Shown here: piece by piece, positions 1 through 8,000 of the stretch
How the letters are laid out: each line of letters starts with the position of its first letter
Numbering within the stretch: position 1 is the first letter of the stretch
Source of the DNA: Aeromicrobium piscarium
GTDB lineage: Bacteria > Actinomycetota > Actinomycetes > Propionibacteriales > Nocardioidaceae
DNA: 64,000 bases
NCBI RefSeq assembly: GCF_007421815.1
Contig: NZ_VLNT01000001.1
Coordinates: 294,573-358,572 of the forward strand
Reading direction: 5' to 3'
The notes under the pieces: generated by a model
The model's database searches: none
Seen by the model: the letters and a program-made list of their open reading frames with translations, nothing else
Told to the model about the DNA's origin: nothing
Position numbers and translations under genes: made by a program

Positions 1-1
1 C

Positions 2-589
2 AAGATCGCCCAGGCGGCGTGGAGCGCGGCCGCCGACGGGCTGCTGTTCATCGGCTCCTCCAACCCGGTACGCGACCTGGACCTGGTCGGCGATCCAGCC
101 CGGCCGCCCCGTCGGGTGCTCGCGAATCGCGGCCTGGCGGGTATCGATGGCGCCCTGTCCACCGCGATCGGCGCGGCGCTCGCGTGGCCGGACCGGAAGG
201 CACTGGGGGTGGTCGGCGACCTCACCTTCCTGCACGGCAGCAACGGGTTATTGATCGGTCCGGCTGAGCCCCGCCCGGACCTGACGATCGTGGTGGTCTC
301 TGACGACGGGGGCAGCATCTTCGCGACCCTCGAACAAGGCTCCGCGGACTACGCCGTCGCCTTCGAGCGTGTCTACGCCACCCCGACCGGCGCCCGTATC
401 GCGGAGCTGTGCGCGGGGTACGGCATCGCCTACGAGCGTGTCAGCGCCGCCGCGCTGCCGGCCGCGCTGACAGAGGAGGCTCGCGGTATCCGTGTCCTGG
501 AGGTGCCGGTGTCCCGGGAGGATCGCCGAGCACTCGCCGAGGCCTGCGTGCGCTCGGCGCGCGAAGCTCTGGACAGGATGACGCCCTGA
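2..589 (+). CDS. menD: MenD, SEPHCHC synthase, C-terminal part (5' end outside window)
   Basis: This is the last 195 residues of the thiamine-diphosphate enzyme that joins isochorismate and 2-oxoglutarate to make SEPHCHC in menaquinone synthesis in the cytosol. The frame is open from the first bases of the window, so the gene starts upstream. The ThDP-binding segment is visible: GSSNPVRDLD, NRGLAGIDGALSTAIG, then GDLTFLHGSNGLL and VVVSDDGGSIFATLEQG, which match the MenD pyrophosphate/Mg2+ region. The end at 589 is followed by a leaderless oxidoreductase gene, so menD is probably last in its transcript. Identification rests on these motifs and is good; the N-terminal isochorismate-binding part cannot be judged. 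Confidence 0.9.
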   Translation, partial: KIAQAAWSAAADGLLFIGSSNPVRDLDLVGDPARPPRRVLANRGLAGIDGALSTAIGAALAWPDRKALGVVGDLTFLHGSNGLLIGPAEPRPDLTIVVVSDDGGSIFATLEQGSADYAVAFERVYATPTGARIAELCAGYGIAYERVSAAALPAALTEEARGIRVLEVPVSREDRRALAEACVRSAREALDRMTP

Positions 590-624
590 CGCCGAAGTAA
601 CGGCGGAGCGGTTAACGTCGGGGC

Positions 625-1716
625 ATGGGTTCACCCGATATCGCGGTGGTCGGGGCCGGGATCGTCGGCCTCGCCGCCGCCCACGAGCTACGACGGCGCG
701 GTGCGTCGGTCACGGTCTACGAGTCGGGGCAGCCGGGACACGGCCAGTCGGCCGGTTCCTCGCGCATCTTCCGGCATGCCCACGCCGACCCGCGCATGAT
801 CGACTATGCGGTGGAGTCGCGAAAGGCGTGGCGGCGCTGGGAGGACGAGTTCGGGGCGCCGTTGATCGCTGCGGACGGTGCTCTCGCGCTGGGCCCCGTT
901 GCACCCTCGATGCTCGCCGCCTTGGCCGAGCGCGAGGGCATCGAGGCATCGGTCGCGGACGCGAGAATCCTCGAGGAACGGCTTCCCGTGCTCGCGGCCT
1001 ACGAGGGTCCTGGTCTGGTGGACAGGTCCGGTGGATCCATCGACACCATCCGGGTGATCTCGTCGCTGACGTCCGCGGTGGGTGACGGTTTGGTGGGCGA
1101 TGTGGTGTTGAGCGTGTGTCCGCTGGCCGGCGGAGGGGCGGAGGTGCGCACCGCGAACGGCTGCCGGAGCCACGATGCCGCCGTCGTGGCAGCAGGGCGG
1201 GGCACGCAGGCGCTGGCCCGCGGTGCGGGACTCTCGCTGCCGGTGGAGACCCGCGCTCACGTGCGGGTCTCGTTCGCGCCGCGCGCGCTCATCGGATCGC
1301 TCGCGACCCTTCAGGACACGAGCGGTGCCTTCGGGGAGGCGGGCGTCTATGCGGCCGCCTATCCGGATCGCTCGGCCTACGGCGTGGGTCTCGCCGAGGA
1401 CGTGCCGACGGCCGAGGACGGCGCAATGCTGGCCCCGGACGGTCTCGCGGCGCATGTCGAGCGGGTGATCGCCTATGTGAAGCGGGCCCTTCCCGGCCTC
1501 GATCCTGATCCGGTCGGTTACGTGCACTGCTGGGCGACCCGGCTTCCCTGGGGGGACGACGGCGTCGCGGTCTGGACCGCCGGGGACATCGCGTTCCTCG
1601 CGGGACACAATCTGTTCAAGCACGCTCCCGCCCTCGGCCGGGAGCTGGCGGCTACCGTGCTGGATGGCGAGGTCCCGGCCCTGCTGCGACCTGAGGCGCG
1701 CTTCGGGCAGGCCTGA
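625..1716 (+). CDS. FAD-dependent amine oxidase (DAO / sarcosine oxidase-like)
   Basis: A 363-residue flavoprotein of the D-amino-acid oxidase superfamily, the usual length for monomeric sarcosine oxidase-type enzymes. The N-terminus has the Rossmann dinucleotide motif VVGAGIVGLAAAHELRRRG (residues 7-25) and SAGSSRIFRHAH, typical of this family. VHCWATRLPW near residue 300 places a cysteine where MSOX enzymes attach FAD covalently; that is an inference. The substrate is unknown and could be an N-methylated amino acid or a secondary amine. The start at 625 is supported by TAACGT at 613-618 and six bases to the ATG, so the mRNA is probably leaderless. It stands alone between menD and a convergent small gene. 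Confidence 0.8.
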   Translation: MGSPDIAVVGAGIVGLAAAHELRRRGASVTVYESGQPGHGQSAGSSRIFRHAHADPRMIDYAVESRKAWRRWEDEFGAPLIAADGALALGPVAPSMLAALAEREGIEASVADARILEERLPVLAAYEGPGLVDRSGGSIDTIRVISSLTSAVGDGLVGDVVLSVCPLAGGGAEVRTANGCRSHDAAVVAAGRGTQALARGAGLSLPVETRAHVRVSFAPRALIGSLATLQDTSGAFGEAGVYAAAYPDRSAYGVGLAEDVPTAEDGAMLAPDGLAAHVERVIAYVKRALPGLDPDPVGYVHCWATRLPWGDDGVAVWTAGDIAFLAGHNLFKHAPALGRELAATVLDGEVPALLRPEARFGQA

Positions 1717-1723
1717 TCGCGTG

Positions 1724-2056
1724 TCAATCGCCGGTGGTGTCTCTCCAGATGTGCCGGCTGAGGGCGGTGACGTCGCGGTCGAGGTGCTCGAACTTGGTGT
1801 CCATGGTGTCGAAGCGGGCGTTCATCTCGCTGTGTAGGCCGTCGATGCGGTGGTGGACACCGTCGATGCGGTGGTGGACACCGTCGATCCGGCCGTGGAC
1901 ACCGTCGAACCGGCCGATCATCTCGCCACGCAGGCCGTTGATGGACGCGGCGATGGTGCGGTTGATCTGGACGGTCATGAGGGTCATGGCACCGAGCATG
2001 ATCGTGGTGAAGACGCCGATGAGGGTCCATACCTGGGGGTCGTTCACAGCGCTCAT
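1724..2056 (-). CDS. Small membrane-anchored coiled-coil protein
   Basis: A 110-residue protein without a recognised family. One N-terminal transmembrane helix (about residues 9-30, WTLIGVFTTIMLGAMTLMTV) is followed by a soluble tail built on a near-perfect seven-residue repeat, DGVHGRI, DGVHHRI, DGVHHRI, DGLHSEM (residues 51-78), then FDTMDTKFEHLDRDV. Hydrophobic residues fall at regular spacing, so the tail should form an amphipathic coiled coil. An AGGAGATGAGC stretch precedes the ATG and gives a ribosome site. It converges on the flavin oxidase upstream with only a few bases between stops. Function unknown. Confidence 0.65.
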   Translation of the reverse strand: MSAVNDPQVWTLIGVFTTIMLGAMTLMTVQINRTIAASINGLRGEMIGRFDGVHGRIDGVHHRIDGVHHRIDGLHSEMNARFDTMDTKFEHLDRDVTALSRHIWRDTTGD

Positions 2057-2146
2057 CTCCTCATTCTGACCGACACGTCGGCCTCGGCACCAGTACTGAG
2101 GCCGACACTAGGCAGGCCCGCCGACGAGGTGGAAGGGCTATGCGGC

Positions 2147-2188
2147 CGGCTGTGGATGAACTCGGCGACACCTGCCGGCTGTGGACGA
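2147..2188. repeat. Tandem DnaA-box-like direct repeat
   Basis: CCGGCTGTGGATGA and CCGGCTGTGGACGA occur 29 bases apart, just beyond the 3' end of the frameshifted gene. Their reverse complements (TCATCCACA, TCGTCCACA) resemble DnaA boxes or the TTNTCCACA motif seen upstream of the two Uma2 genes. No function is shown. Confidence 0.35.
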
Positions 2189-2194
2189 CCAGGG

Positions 2195-2657
2195 TCAGGC
2201 GAGCTCGATCACCGTATCGGTGACTCGCTGGGGGCACGGGAAACCTATCGTCCGCTTCTGGCTGGCGGCGGTTCCCGCCTCGGTACGCCGGGTGCCGTCG
2301 GTATGGATCAGCGCAATCTCGTAGTCCAGCGGCTCGTGCTCCGTGGCCACGATCGATAGCGCGATCGACCCCTCGCGATCGAGGCGGTGCGCCTGACATT
2401 TCGTGGGATCACCGCATTCGGCGTCGATGAAGGAGTCGCGTGCGACGCGATGCAGCTCCACCGACGCTGGCTCCTCACACCCCGGTGGGCAGAGGCGGAG
2501 ACGAAATCTCCGTCACCTCGTCGAAGGTCCCAGCAGGGGCCTCGATGCGGACCTCGCCCGCATAGGCGATCGCCGCGCAGCACCCCGATAACACGCCCAC
2601 CGTGACGGCGGCGACGATCTCCGCCGCCGCTCGTCGCCGGAGAACGGGAACCCGCAT
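2195..2657 (-). pseudogene. Secreted protein gene, apparently frameshifted (or two tandem small genes)
   Basis: Two consecutive minus-strand frames. The first (2657 to 2475, 60 residues) begins MRVPVLRRRAAAEIV with a hydrophobic signal-like segment and ends in TGA at 2475-2477. The second (to 2195) reads RFRLRLCPPGCEEPASVE, then a cysteine-containing domain ending RVTDTVIELA, and overlaps the first frame. Read with a single shift near position 2500 they form one exported protein of about 150 residues. The alternative is a separate second gene starting at GTG 2459-2461 with GAGGAG eight bases upstream. The 2657 start has GGGTGGGAG before the ATG. No family recognised. A sequencing error would look the same. 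Confidence 0.45.
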
Positions 2658-2687
2658 GGCTCCCACCCTGCCCGCGGGGCGAATGCG

Positions 2688-2698
2688 TTGTCCACAGG
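2688..2698 (+). promoter_or_regulatory. TTGTCCACAGG motif upstream of first Uma2 gene
   Basis: TTGTCCACAGG contains the actinobacterial DnaA-box consensus TTGTCCACA and lies 97 bases ahead of the Uma2 start at 2795. Closely related copies lie at similar distances from the second Uma2 gene (6511, 6539) and the DUF4262 gene (31325). A shared regulatory role is an inference from position alone. Confidence 0.35.
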
Positions 2699-2794
2699 TG
2701 GCGCAACGGGCGATGGACAGGTCTCCCGGGTCCGCCGAAGCTGGTTGCGTGGGGTTCACGCGTGGGATACTGGCCAGGAGACGAGGAGAGCGCG

Positions 2795-3343
2795 ATGTCG
2801 GTGGTGCTGCCCGCAGGTCCGGGGCCGTGGACGGTCGACGATCTACCGGAGTCGACGGTACCGGTGGAGCTGGTCGACGGGAAGTTCGTCGTGAATCCCG
2901 CTCCCGCTCCTCGCCATCAACTGGTGTCCGCGCGGCTGGTGGCTTTGCTCGACCGGCTGGGATTCGCCGGGCGGGTGGTCGCGGCGAGCGATGTGATCTT
3001 CGATCCGCACAACAGCCGCCAGCCCGATGTGCTGGTCGCCGCACCGGGTGTCGACCTGTGGGACGGGCCGGCCTTGACACCGCAGGAAATCGTCCTGGCC
3101 GTCGAGATCGTCTCCCCGAGCTCGGTCACGACCGATCGCGTCCTTAAGCCCGCTCAGTACGCCGCGGCCGGCATCGGGGGCTACTGGAGGATCGACATCG
3201 AGCCGCGACTGGTACTCACCGCCTACGTCCTCCAGCGGGGTGACGATGTCTATACGGAGACCGGCACGTGGACGCACGGGGAACGGGTGACCCTCGCCGA
3301 ACCCCTCGACGTGACCTTCGAGCTGACCGAGCTGCGCCGCTGA
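2795..3343 (+). CDS. Uma2 family (DUF820) putative endonuclease, copy 1
   Basis: A 182-residue protein of the Uma2/DUF820 family, which has a PD-(D/E)XK nuclease fold; biological roles are poorly known. Family hallmarks are present in order: VELVDGKFVVNPAPAPRHQ, RQPDVLVA, LAVEIVSPSS with catalytic-type Asp and Glu, then TDRVLKPAQYAAAGIGGYW. The start at 2795 is chosen because AGGAGACGAGGAG lies just upstream; an in-frame ATG at 2762 gives an unconvincing extension. A second, divergent copy lies 3.3 kb downstream beyond the GMC/aldehyde dehydrogenase operon. The family expands in multicellular and environmental actinobacteria, often near accessory genes. Confidence 0.8.
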   Translation: MSVVLPAGPGPWTVDDLPESTVPVELVDGKFVVNPAPAPRHQLVSARLVALLDRLGFAGRVVAASDVIFDPHNSRQPDVLVAAPGVDLWDGPALTPQEIVLAVEIVSPSSVTTDRVLKPAQYAAAGIGGYWRIDIEPRLVLTAYVLQRGDDVYTETGTWTHGERVTLAEPLDVTFELTELRR

Positions 3344-3352
3344 CCATCCCGA

Positions 3353-3393
3353 CCGTGACACTGCTTGTGTCACGGATCACTCCCGTCTACGGT
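3353..3393 (+). promoter_or_regulatory. Promoter with operator-like palindrome for the GMC/aldehyde dehydrogenase operon
   Basis: A perfect 9-bp inverted repeat, CCGTGACAC at 3353-3361 and GTGTCACGG at 3367-3375 with five bases between, overlaps a plausible -35 TTGTGT (3365-3370). The -10 TACGGT (3388-3393) follows at a 17-base spacing. The palindrome would block RNA polymerase if bound by a repressor. It could instead be a terminator for the preceding Uma2 gene, but there is no T-tract. Confidence 0.5.
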
Positions 3394-3425
3394 GAACCTC
3401 ACCGCTTGACGAGTGAGGAGCCGTG

Positions 3426-5015
3426 ATGGCAGAGGAGACCTTCGACTACATCGTCGTGGGGTCGGGGAGCGCCGGGGGTGTGCTCGCCGCGCGGCTCACC
3501 GAGGACCCGACGGTTCGCGTGCTGCTGCTCGAGGCGGGGCCCGAGGATGATGACGACATGATCCGGATCCCCGCCGGATTCTCGTCCCTGTTCAAGACGC
3601 GCTGGGACTGGAACTACTGGACGACTCCCCAAGAGCACCTGGCCGGGCGTCGCGCGGACTGGCCACGGATGAAGGCCCTCGGCGGATGCTCGTCGATGAA
3701 CGCGATGATCTACATCCGCGGCAACCGCGCCGACTACGACGGCTGGCGCGACGACTTCGGTGCCGAGGGCTGGGGTTACGAGGACGTGCTGCCGTACTTC
3801 GTGCGCAGCGAGTCCAATGCCCGGCTGTCCGGTCCCTTCCACGGCACTAGCGGGCCGCTGCGGGTCGAGGACCGGCGCTTCACGCACGAGCTCAGCGAGG
3901 CCTTCGTCGAGTCGGCCGCGAGGGCGGGTCTCGCGCGCACCGAGGACTTCAACGGCCTGACGCAGGACGGAGCCGGCCAGTACCAGGTCACGCACCATCG
4001 GGGCCGCCGCTGGTCGGTCGCCGACGCCTACATCCGTCCCGCCCGGCCACGGCGGAACCTGACGATCCGCACCGAGGCCTTCGTGACGCGCATCCTGATC
4101 AACGGCGCGGGTCCGCGAGCCACCGGTGTCGAGTACGAGCGCCTCGGCGTCACCGAGCGGGTACGCGCTGAGGCCGAGGTGCTGCTGTGCGGCGGGGCGA
4201 TCAACAGCCCCCAGGTGCTCATGCTCTCGGGCATCGGTCCGGGCGACCATCTGCGCGAGCACGATATCGAGGTCATCGTCGACTCACCCGGAGTCGGAGA
4301 GGGGCTGCAGGATCATCCGGTGGCGGGGACGCTCATCGAGACCCAGGACACGAGCGACCTCGCCGAGGCGCAGACCCTCGGCAATCTCGCGCGCTGGCAG
4401 ACCACACGCCGCGGACCGCTGGTCTCCAATGTGGGCGAGGCGGGAGCCTTCTTCGCCAGCCACGAGGGGCTGGAGCACCCCGATATCCAGATCCACCTCG
4501 CGCCGACCGGCTTCTATCACAACGGCATCCACGAGCCGGTCCGCCGCATGGTCACCGTCGCGCCGACCCTCGTCGACATCCACAGCCGTGGCCGGCTGCG
4601 GCTACGATCGGCAGATCCGCACTGGCATCCGGAGATCGATCCGGGCTACTTCACCGACCGCCGGGATCTCGACGCGATGGTCGGAGGGTTCCGGCGGGTC
4701 TTCGATATCGTCTGGCAGGGCCCGTTCGCGCGATACCTGCGGGCACCGGTCGAGCCCTCGACCACCGCCCCGTCCGATGACGATCTCATCGAGGTGATCG
4801 CCCGGCTCGGCCAGACGCTCTATCACCCGACGTCCACCTGTGCGATGGGCTCGGGCGGCGACAGTGTGGTCGACCCGCGGCTCCGGGTCAACGGAGTGGA
4901 GGGTCTGCGGGTGGTCGATGCCTCCGTCATGCCCCGCGTCGTGCGCGGCAACACCCATGCCCCCACCGTCATGATCGCCGAGAAGGCGGCCGACCTCATC
5001 AGGAGTGGCACATGA
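3426..5015 (+). CDS. GMC family FAD oxidoreductase (choline/alcohol dehydrogenase-like)
   Basis: A 529-residue cytosolic flavoenzyme that oxidises an alcohol to an aldehyde. Motifs: FAD-binding VVGSGSAGGVLAARL near the N-terminus, GGCSSMNAMIYIRGNRADYD (GMC signature 1), GGAINSPQVLMLSGIG (signature 2), LYHPTSTCAMG with the catalytic His, and RGNTHAPTVMIAEKAADLI at the end. The YHPTSTCAMG form is seen in both choline and aliphatic alcohol dehydrogenases, so I do not assign betA. ATG 3426 is preferred to GTG 3423 because GAGGAG then sits at a better spacing. It overlaps the aldehyde dehydrogenase gene by four bases (ATGA), so the two are translationally coupled and probably act in sequence. Confidence 0.85.
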   Translation: MAEETFDYIVVGSGSAGGVLAARLTEDPTVRVLLLEAGPEDDDDMIRIPAGFSSLFKTRWDWNYWTTPQEHLAGRRADWPRMKALGGCSSMNAMIYIRGNRADYDGWRDDFGAEGWGYEDVLPYFVRSESNARLSGPFHGTSGPLRVEDRRFTHELSEAFVESAARAGLARTEDFNGLTQDGAGQYQVTHHRGRRWSVADAYIRPARPRRNLTIRTEAFVTRILINGAGPRATGVEYERLGVTERVRAEAEVLLCGGAINSPQVLMLSGIGPGDHLREHDIEVIVDSPGVGEGLQDHPVAGTLIETQDTSDLAEAQTLGNLARWQTTRRGPLVSNVGEAGAFFASHEGLEHPDIQIHLAPTGFYHNGIHEPVRRMVTVAPTLVDIHSRGRLRLRSADPHWHPEIDPGYFTDRRDLDAMVGGFRRVFDIVWQGPFARYLRAPVEPSTTAPSDDDLIEVIARLGQTLYHPTSTCAMGSGGDSVVDPRLRVNGVEGLRVVDASVMPRVVRGNTHAPTVMIAEKAADLIRSGT

Positions 5016-6508
5016 GCGAGCACACCAGCGAGGTCTTCGATTCGCTGAACCCCGCGACGGGTGACGTCGTCGGCACCTACCCGATCGATTCGGACGAGCA
5101 GGTGCGCGAGGCGGTCGCCCTTGCCCAGCACGCCGCGGCGTGGTGGGACGAGATCGGCTTCGCCGGCAGGCGCGAGCTGCTGCTGCAATGGCGCAGCGTG
5201 CTCACCCGCCGGATCCAGCAGATCGCCGACCTCGTCCACCGCGAGACCGGCAAGCCCCACGGCGACGCTCTACTCGAGGCAGGCCTCGCCGTCGACCACA
5301 TCGACTGGGCGGCTAAGCACGCGCCGAAGGTGCTCGGACGCCAGAAGGTCGGCTCGGGACTGCTGATGGCCAATCAGGTCTCGACGGTCGAGTACAAACC
5401 GTTGGGGGTCATCGGTGTGATCGGTCCCTGGAACTATCCGGTGTTCACGCCCATGGGCTCGATCGCCTACGCCCTCGCGGCGGGCAATGCCGTGGTGTTC
5501 AAGCCCAGCGAGTACACCCCGGGCGTCGGGCGATGGCTCGTCGACACCTTCACAGAGGTGGCCCAGGGAGCACCCGTGCTGCAGCTCGTGACGGGCTTCG
5601 GAGAGACCGGCAACGCGCTGTGCCGATCGGGGGTGGACAAGCTCGCGTTCACCGGCTCGGCCGCCACGGGTCGCAAGGTGATGGCCGCATGCGCCGAGAC
5701 CCTGACGCCGGTGGTGATCGAGGCCGGCGGTAAGGACGCTCTCATCGTCGACGAGGACGCCGACCTGTCCGCGGCGGCCGAGGCGGCCTTGTGGGGTGGC
5801 ATGTCGAATGCCGGTCAGACCTGCATCGGCACCGAGCGCGTCTATGTCCATGAACGCGTCTTCGACCCCTTCATGGACGAGCTGCTGGATCGCGCACGGG
5901 CGGTGCGCCCGGGGTACGACGACGGAGGCCTGTACGGTCCGGCCACGATGCCCTCGCAGCTCGGCATCATCCGCGAGCACATCGAGGACGCGATCGCCCG
6001 CGGGGGCTCCGTGGTGCTCGGCGGTGACGATGCCGTCGGTGAGCGTTATGTGCAGCCCACCATCATCACCCACGTCCCCGAGGACTCCCTCGCCGTGACC
6101 CAGGAGACCTTCGGGCCGACGCTGGTGGTCAATCCCGTGACGTCGATGGACGAGGCGGTGGACCGCACCAATGCGACGGCCTACGGGCTCGCGGGCGCGG
6201 TCTTCGGTCGCAAGAACGCCGAGGGCATCGCGCGCCGCATCCGTTCGGGCATGACCTCGGTTAACTCGGTGATCTCCTTCGCCGCCGTTCCCACGCTCCC
6301 GTTCGGAGGTGTGGGGGAGTCGGGCTTCGGCCGTATCCACGGACCCGACGGGCTGCGCGAGTTCACCTACCCGAAGGCGGTCACGGTGCAGCGGATGAAG
6401 CCGCCGCTGGCGCTCACGACCTTCGACCGGGACCGCAAGACCGAGGGTCTGTTCGCGAAGCTGCTGACCGTGCTCTACGGCGGATCCTCGACCCTGCCCC
6501 GCCGCTGA
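5012..6508 (+). CDS. NAD(P)-dependent aldehyde dehydrogenase
   Basis: A 498-residue class 3-type aldehyde dehydrogenase. It shows VIGPWNYPVFTPMGSIAYAL, the cofactor loop FTGSAATGRKVMA, the general-base VIEAGGKDALIV, the catalytic cysteine in SNAGQTCIGTERVYV, and ETFGPTLVVNPV. The C-terminal tail (TTFDRDRKTEGLFAKLLTV) resembles fatty-aldehyde or coniferyl-aldehyde dehydrogenases rather than classical BetB. The start ATG overlaps the stop of the GMC gene. The pair would turn an alcohol into its acid; the substrate may be choline or a longer-chain alcohol, undecided. No transporter or BetI-type regulator is adjacent. Confidence 0.88.
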   Translation: MSEHTSEVFDSLNPATGDVVGTYPIDSDEQVREAVALAQHAAAWWDEIGFAGRRELLLQWRSVLTRRIQQIADLVHRETGKPHGDALLEAGLAVDHIDWAAKHAPKVLGRQKVGSGLLMANQVSTVEYKPLGVIGVIGPWNYPVFTPMGSIAYALAAGNAVVFKPSEYTPGVGRWLVDTFTEVAQGAPVLQLVTGFGETGNALCRSGVDKLAFTGSAATGRKVMAACAETLTPVVIEAGGKDALIVDEDADLSAAAEAALWGGMSNAGQTCIGTERVYVHERVFDPFMDELLDRARAVRPGYDDGGLYGPATMPSQLGIIREHIEDAIARGGSVVLGGDDAVGERYVQPTIITHVPEDSLAVTQETFGPTLVVNPVTSMDEAVDRTNATAYGLAGAVFGRKNAEGIARRIRSGMTSVNSVISFAAVPTLPFGGVGESGFGRIHGPDGLREFTYPKAVTVQRMKPPLALTTFDRDRKTEGLFAKLLTVLYGGSSTLPRR

Positions 6509-6510
6509 CC

Positions 6511-6549
6511 TTCTCCACAGGTTCCGCCATCGGCGAGGTTCTCCACAGG
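6511..6549 (+). promoter_or_regulatory. Paired TTCTCCACAGG motifs upstream of second Uma2 gene
   Basis: TTCTCCACAGG occurs at 6511-6521 and again at 6539-6549, a 28-base period, 73-111 bases ahead of the Uma2 start at 6622. One base differs from the motif upstream of Uma2 copy 1. The region between 6550 and 6621 shows no clear terminator. Confidence 0.35.
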
Positions 6550-6621
6550 CCTTCCCGAGACCCTTGGCGAGGTCGGCCCGCAGCCGTTGACTGTGGGGCA
6601 TGGGCGACGAGAGGACCTACC

Positions 6622-7182
6622 ATGAGTGTCATGGCAGCCGAGATGATGAGCCTGCCGCGGGGGCGTCCGTTCACCCGCGACGACCTGGACGCGATGCCCG
6701 ACGACGGGCATCGCTATGAGCTGCTCGACGGGGTGCTCGTCGTGAGTCCGGCGCCGCGATACGTTCACCAGCTCGCCGTGGGGGAGCTGCATCTGCTGCT
6801 GCATGCGGCCGTGCCGGAGGACGCGCAGGTGCTTTTCGCGCCCTTCGATGTCGTCCTGGCCGCCGATACGGTCCTGCAGCCCGATCTGCTCGTGGCCCCG
6901 CGAGACGCTTTCACCGAGCGGGACCTTCCGACGGCTCCGCTGCTGGCGATCGAGGTGCTGTCGCCGTCCACTCGGCGCTTCGATCTACTGCTGAAGAAGG
7001 AGCGCCTGGAGCGCGCGGGCTGCCAGCATTACTGGGTGGTGGACCCCGAGGAGCCCTCGATCACCGCCTGGAAGCTCGAGGACGGTGCTTACCATCAGAT
7101 CGCGCGGGTGATCGGCGACGACCGCTTCGATGTCGCTGAGCCCTTCGCGATCGGCTTCGCCCCCGCCGACCTCGTGCCGTGA
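6622..7182 (+). CDS. Uma2 family (DUF820) putative endonuclease, copy 2
   Basis: A 186-residue Uma2 protein with GHRYELLDGVLVVSPAPRYV, LQPDLLVAPRDAF, LLAIEVLSPSTRRFDLLLKK, ERAGCQHYWVVDPEEPSITA. The Asp in QPDLLV and Glu in AIEVLSPS are the putative PD-(D/E)XK metal ligands, both retained, so the protein looks intact. ATG 6622 is chosen; ATG 6631 is an in-frame alternative. It is only loosely similar to copy 1, so the two are not a recent duplication. Function of Uma2 proteins is unproven, and the nuclease label is a family-level prediction. Confidence 0.8.
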   Translation: MSVMAAEMMSLPRGRPFTRDDLDAMPDDGHRYELLDGVLVVSPAPRYVHQLAVGELHLLLHAAVPEDAQVLFAPFDVVLAADTVLQPDLLVAPRDAFTERDLPTAPLLAIEVLSPSTRRFDLLLKKERLERAGCQHYWVVDPEEPSITAWKLEDGAYHQIARVIGDDRFDVAEPFAIGFAPADLVP

Positions 7183-7224
7183 GGGCGCGCAGCTGATGCG
7201 GTCGCCCGTCCTATGCTGGAGGGC

Positions 7225-7983
7225 GTGTCTTTTCATCGTTACGTGGCAGTAGGGGACAGTTTCACCGAGGGGGTCGGGGATGCCGACCCGTCGCGGCCGA
7301 ACGGCGTCCGCGGCTGGGCTGACCGGGTGGCCGAGGTGCTCGGTGCCCGCACCGAGGACTTCGGCTACGCCAATCTGGCCATCCGCGGCCGTAAGCTCGG
7401 CCCGATCGTGGCCGAGCAGGTCGATCTCGCGATCGAGCTCGCCCCGGATCTGGTGTCCATCTACGCGGGGGCCAACGACATCCTGCGCCCCAAGGTCGAC
7501 ATCGACGATCTCATGGGACTCTACGACACGGCCCTGGGCAAGCTGGCCTCAACCGGTGCCCGGCTCGTGCTGTTCACCGCCTTCGATCCGGCCGGATTCC
7601 CGATCTTCGGCTCGCTGCGAGGACGTTTCGCCATCTACAACGAGCTCGTCCGCGAACTGGCCGAGCAGCACGGGGCGACCCTGGTGGACTTCTGGCGCCT
7701 GCGTGACTACCGAGACGACCGCCTGTGGGATATCGACCGGATGCATATGTCCAGCGCGGGTCACCAGCGCATGGCGATGGCGGTCCTGGACGCGCTCGGC
7801 GTGCCGCACGACCTGGAGCCGCTGCCCCTCGTCGAGCATCCGCCGCTGTCACGTGCGGAGCGCCGCTCCGCGAATGTGGAGTGGGTACGCGAGTACGCCG
7901 GGCCCTGGGTCAAGCGCCGGGTCACCGGGACGTCGAGCGGCGATGCCCTCGATCCCAAGCACCCGGACTACGCCCGCCTCTGA
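7225..7983 (+). CDS. SGNH/GDSL-type hydrolase
   Basis: A 252-residue SGNH hydrolase, an esterase or lipase-type enzyme. Block I VAVGDSFTEGVGDADP carries the nucleophile Ser, IYAGANDIL has the GxND block, and the C-terminal DRMHMSSAGHQRMA supplies the Asp-x-x-His pair. There is no signal peptide, so it is probably cytosolic. The GTG start at 7225 is preferred over ATG 7213: TATGCT at 7212-7217 fits a -10 element with seven bases to GTG, implying a leaderless mRNA. A basic tail (VKRRVTGTSSGDALDPKHPD) follows the catalytic domain. Substrate unknown. Confidence 0.82.
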   Translation: MSFHRYVAVGDSFTEGVGDADPSRPNGVRGWADRVAEVLGARTEDFGYANLAIRGRKLGPIVAEQVDLAIELAPDLVSIYAGANDILRPKVDIDDLMGLYDTALGKLASTGARLVLFTAFDPAGFPIFGSLRGRFAIYNELVRELAEQHGATLVDFWRLRDYRDDRLWDIDRMHMSSAGHQRMAMAVLDALGVPHDLEPLPLVEHPPLSRAERRSANVEWVREYAGPWVKRRVTGTSSGDALDPKHPDYARL

Positions 7984-8000
7984 CGGCAGGCGGCGCGGCT

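Noticed and set aside
3426-6508. Naming the pair betA-betB
   Set aside because: Motifs fit choline and other alcohol dehydrogenases equally, and the aldehyde dehydrogenase tail is not BetB-like; no betaine context is present.
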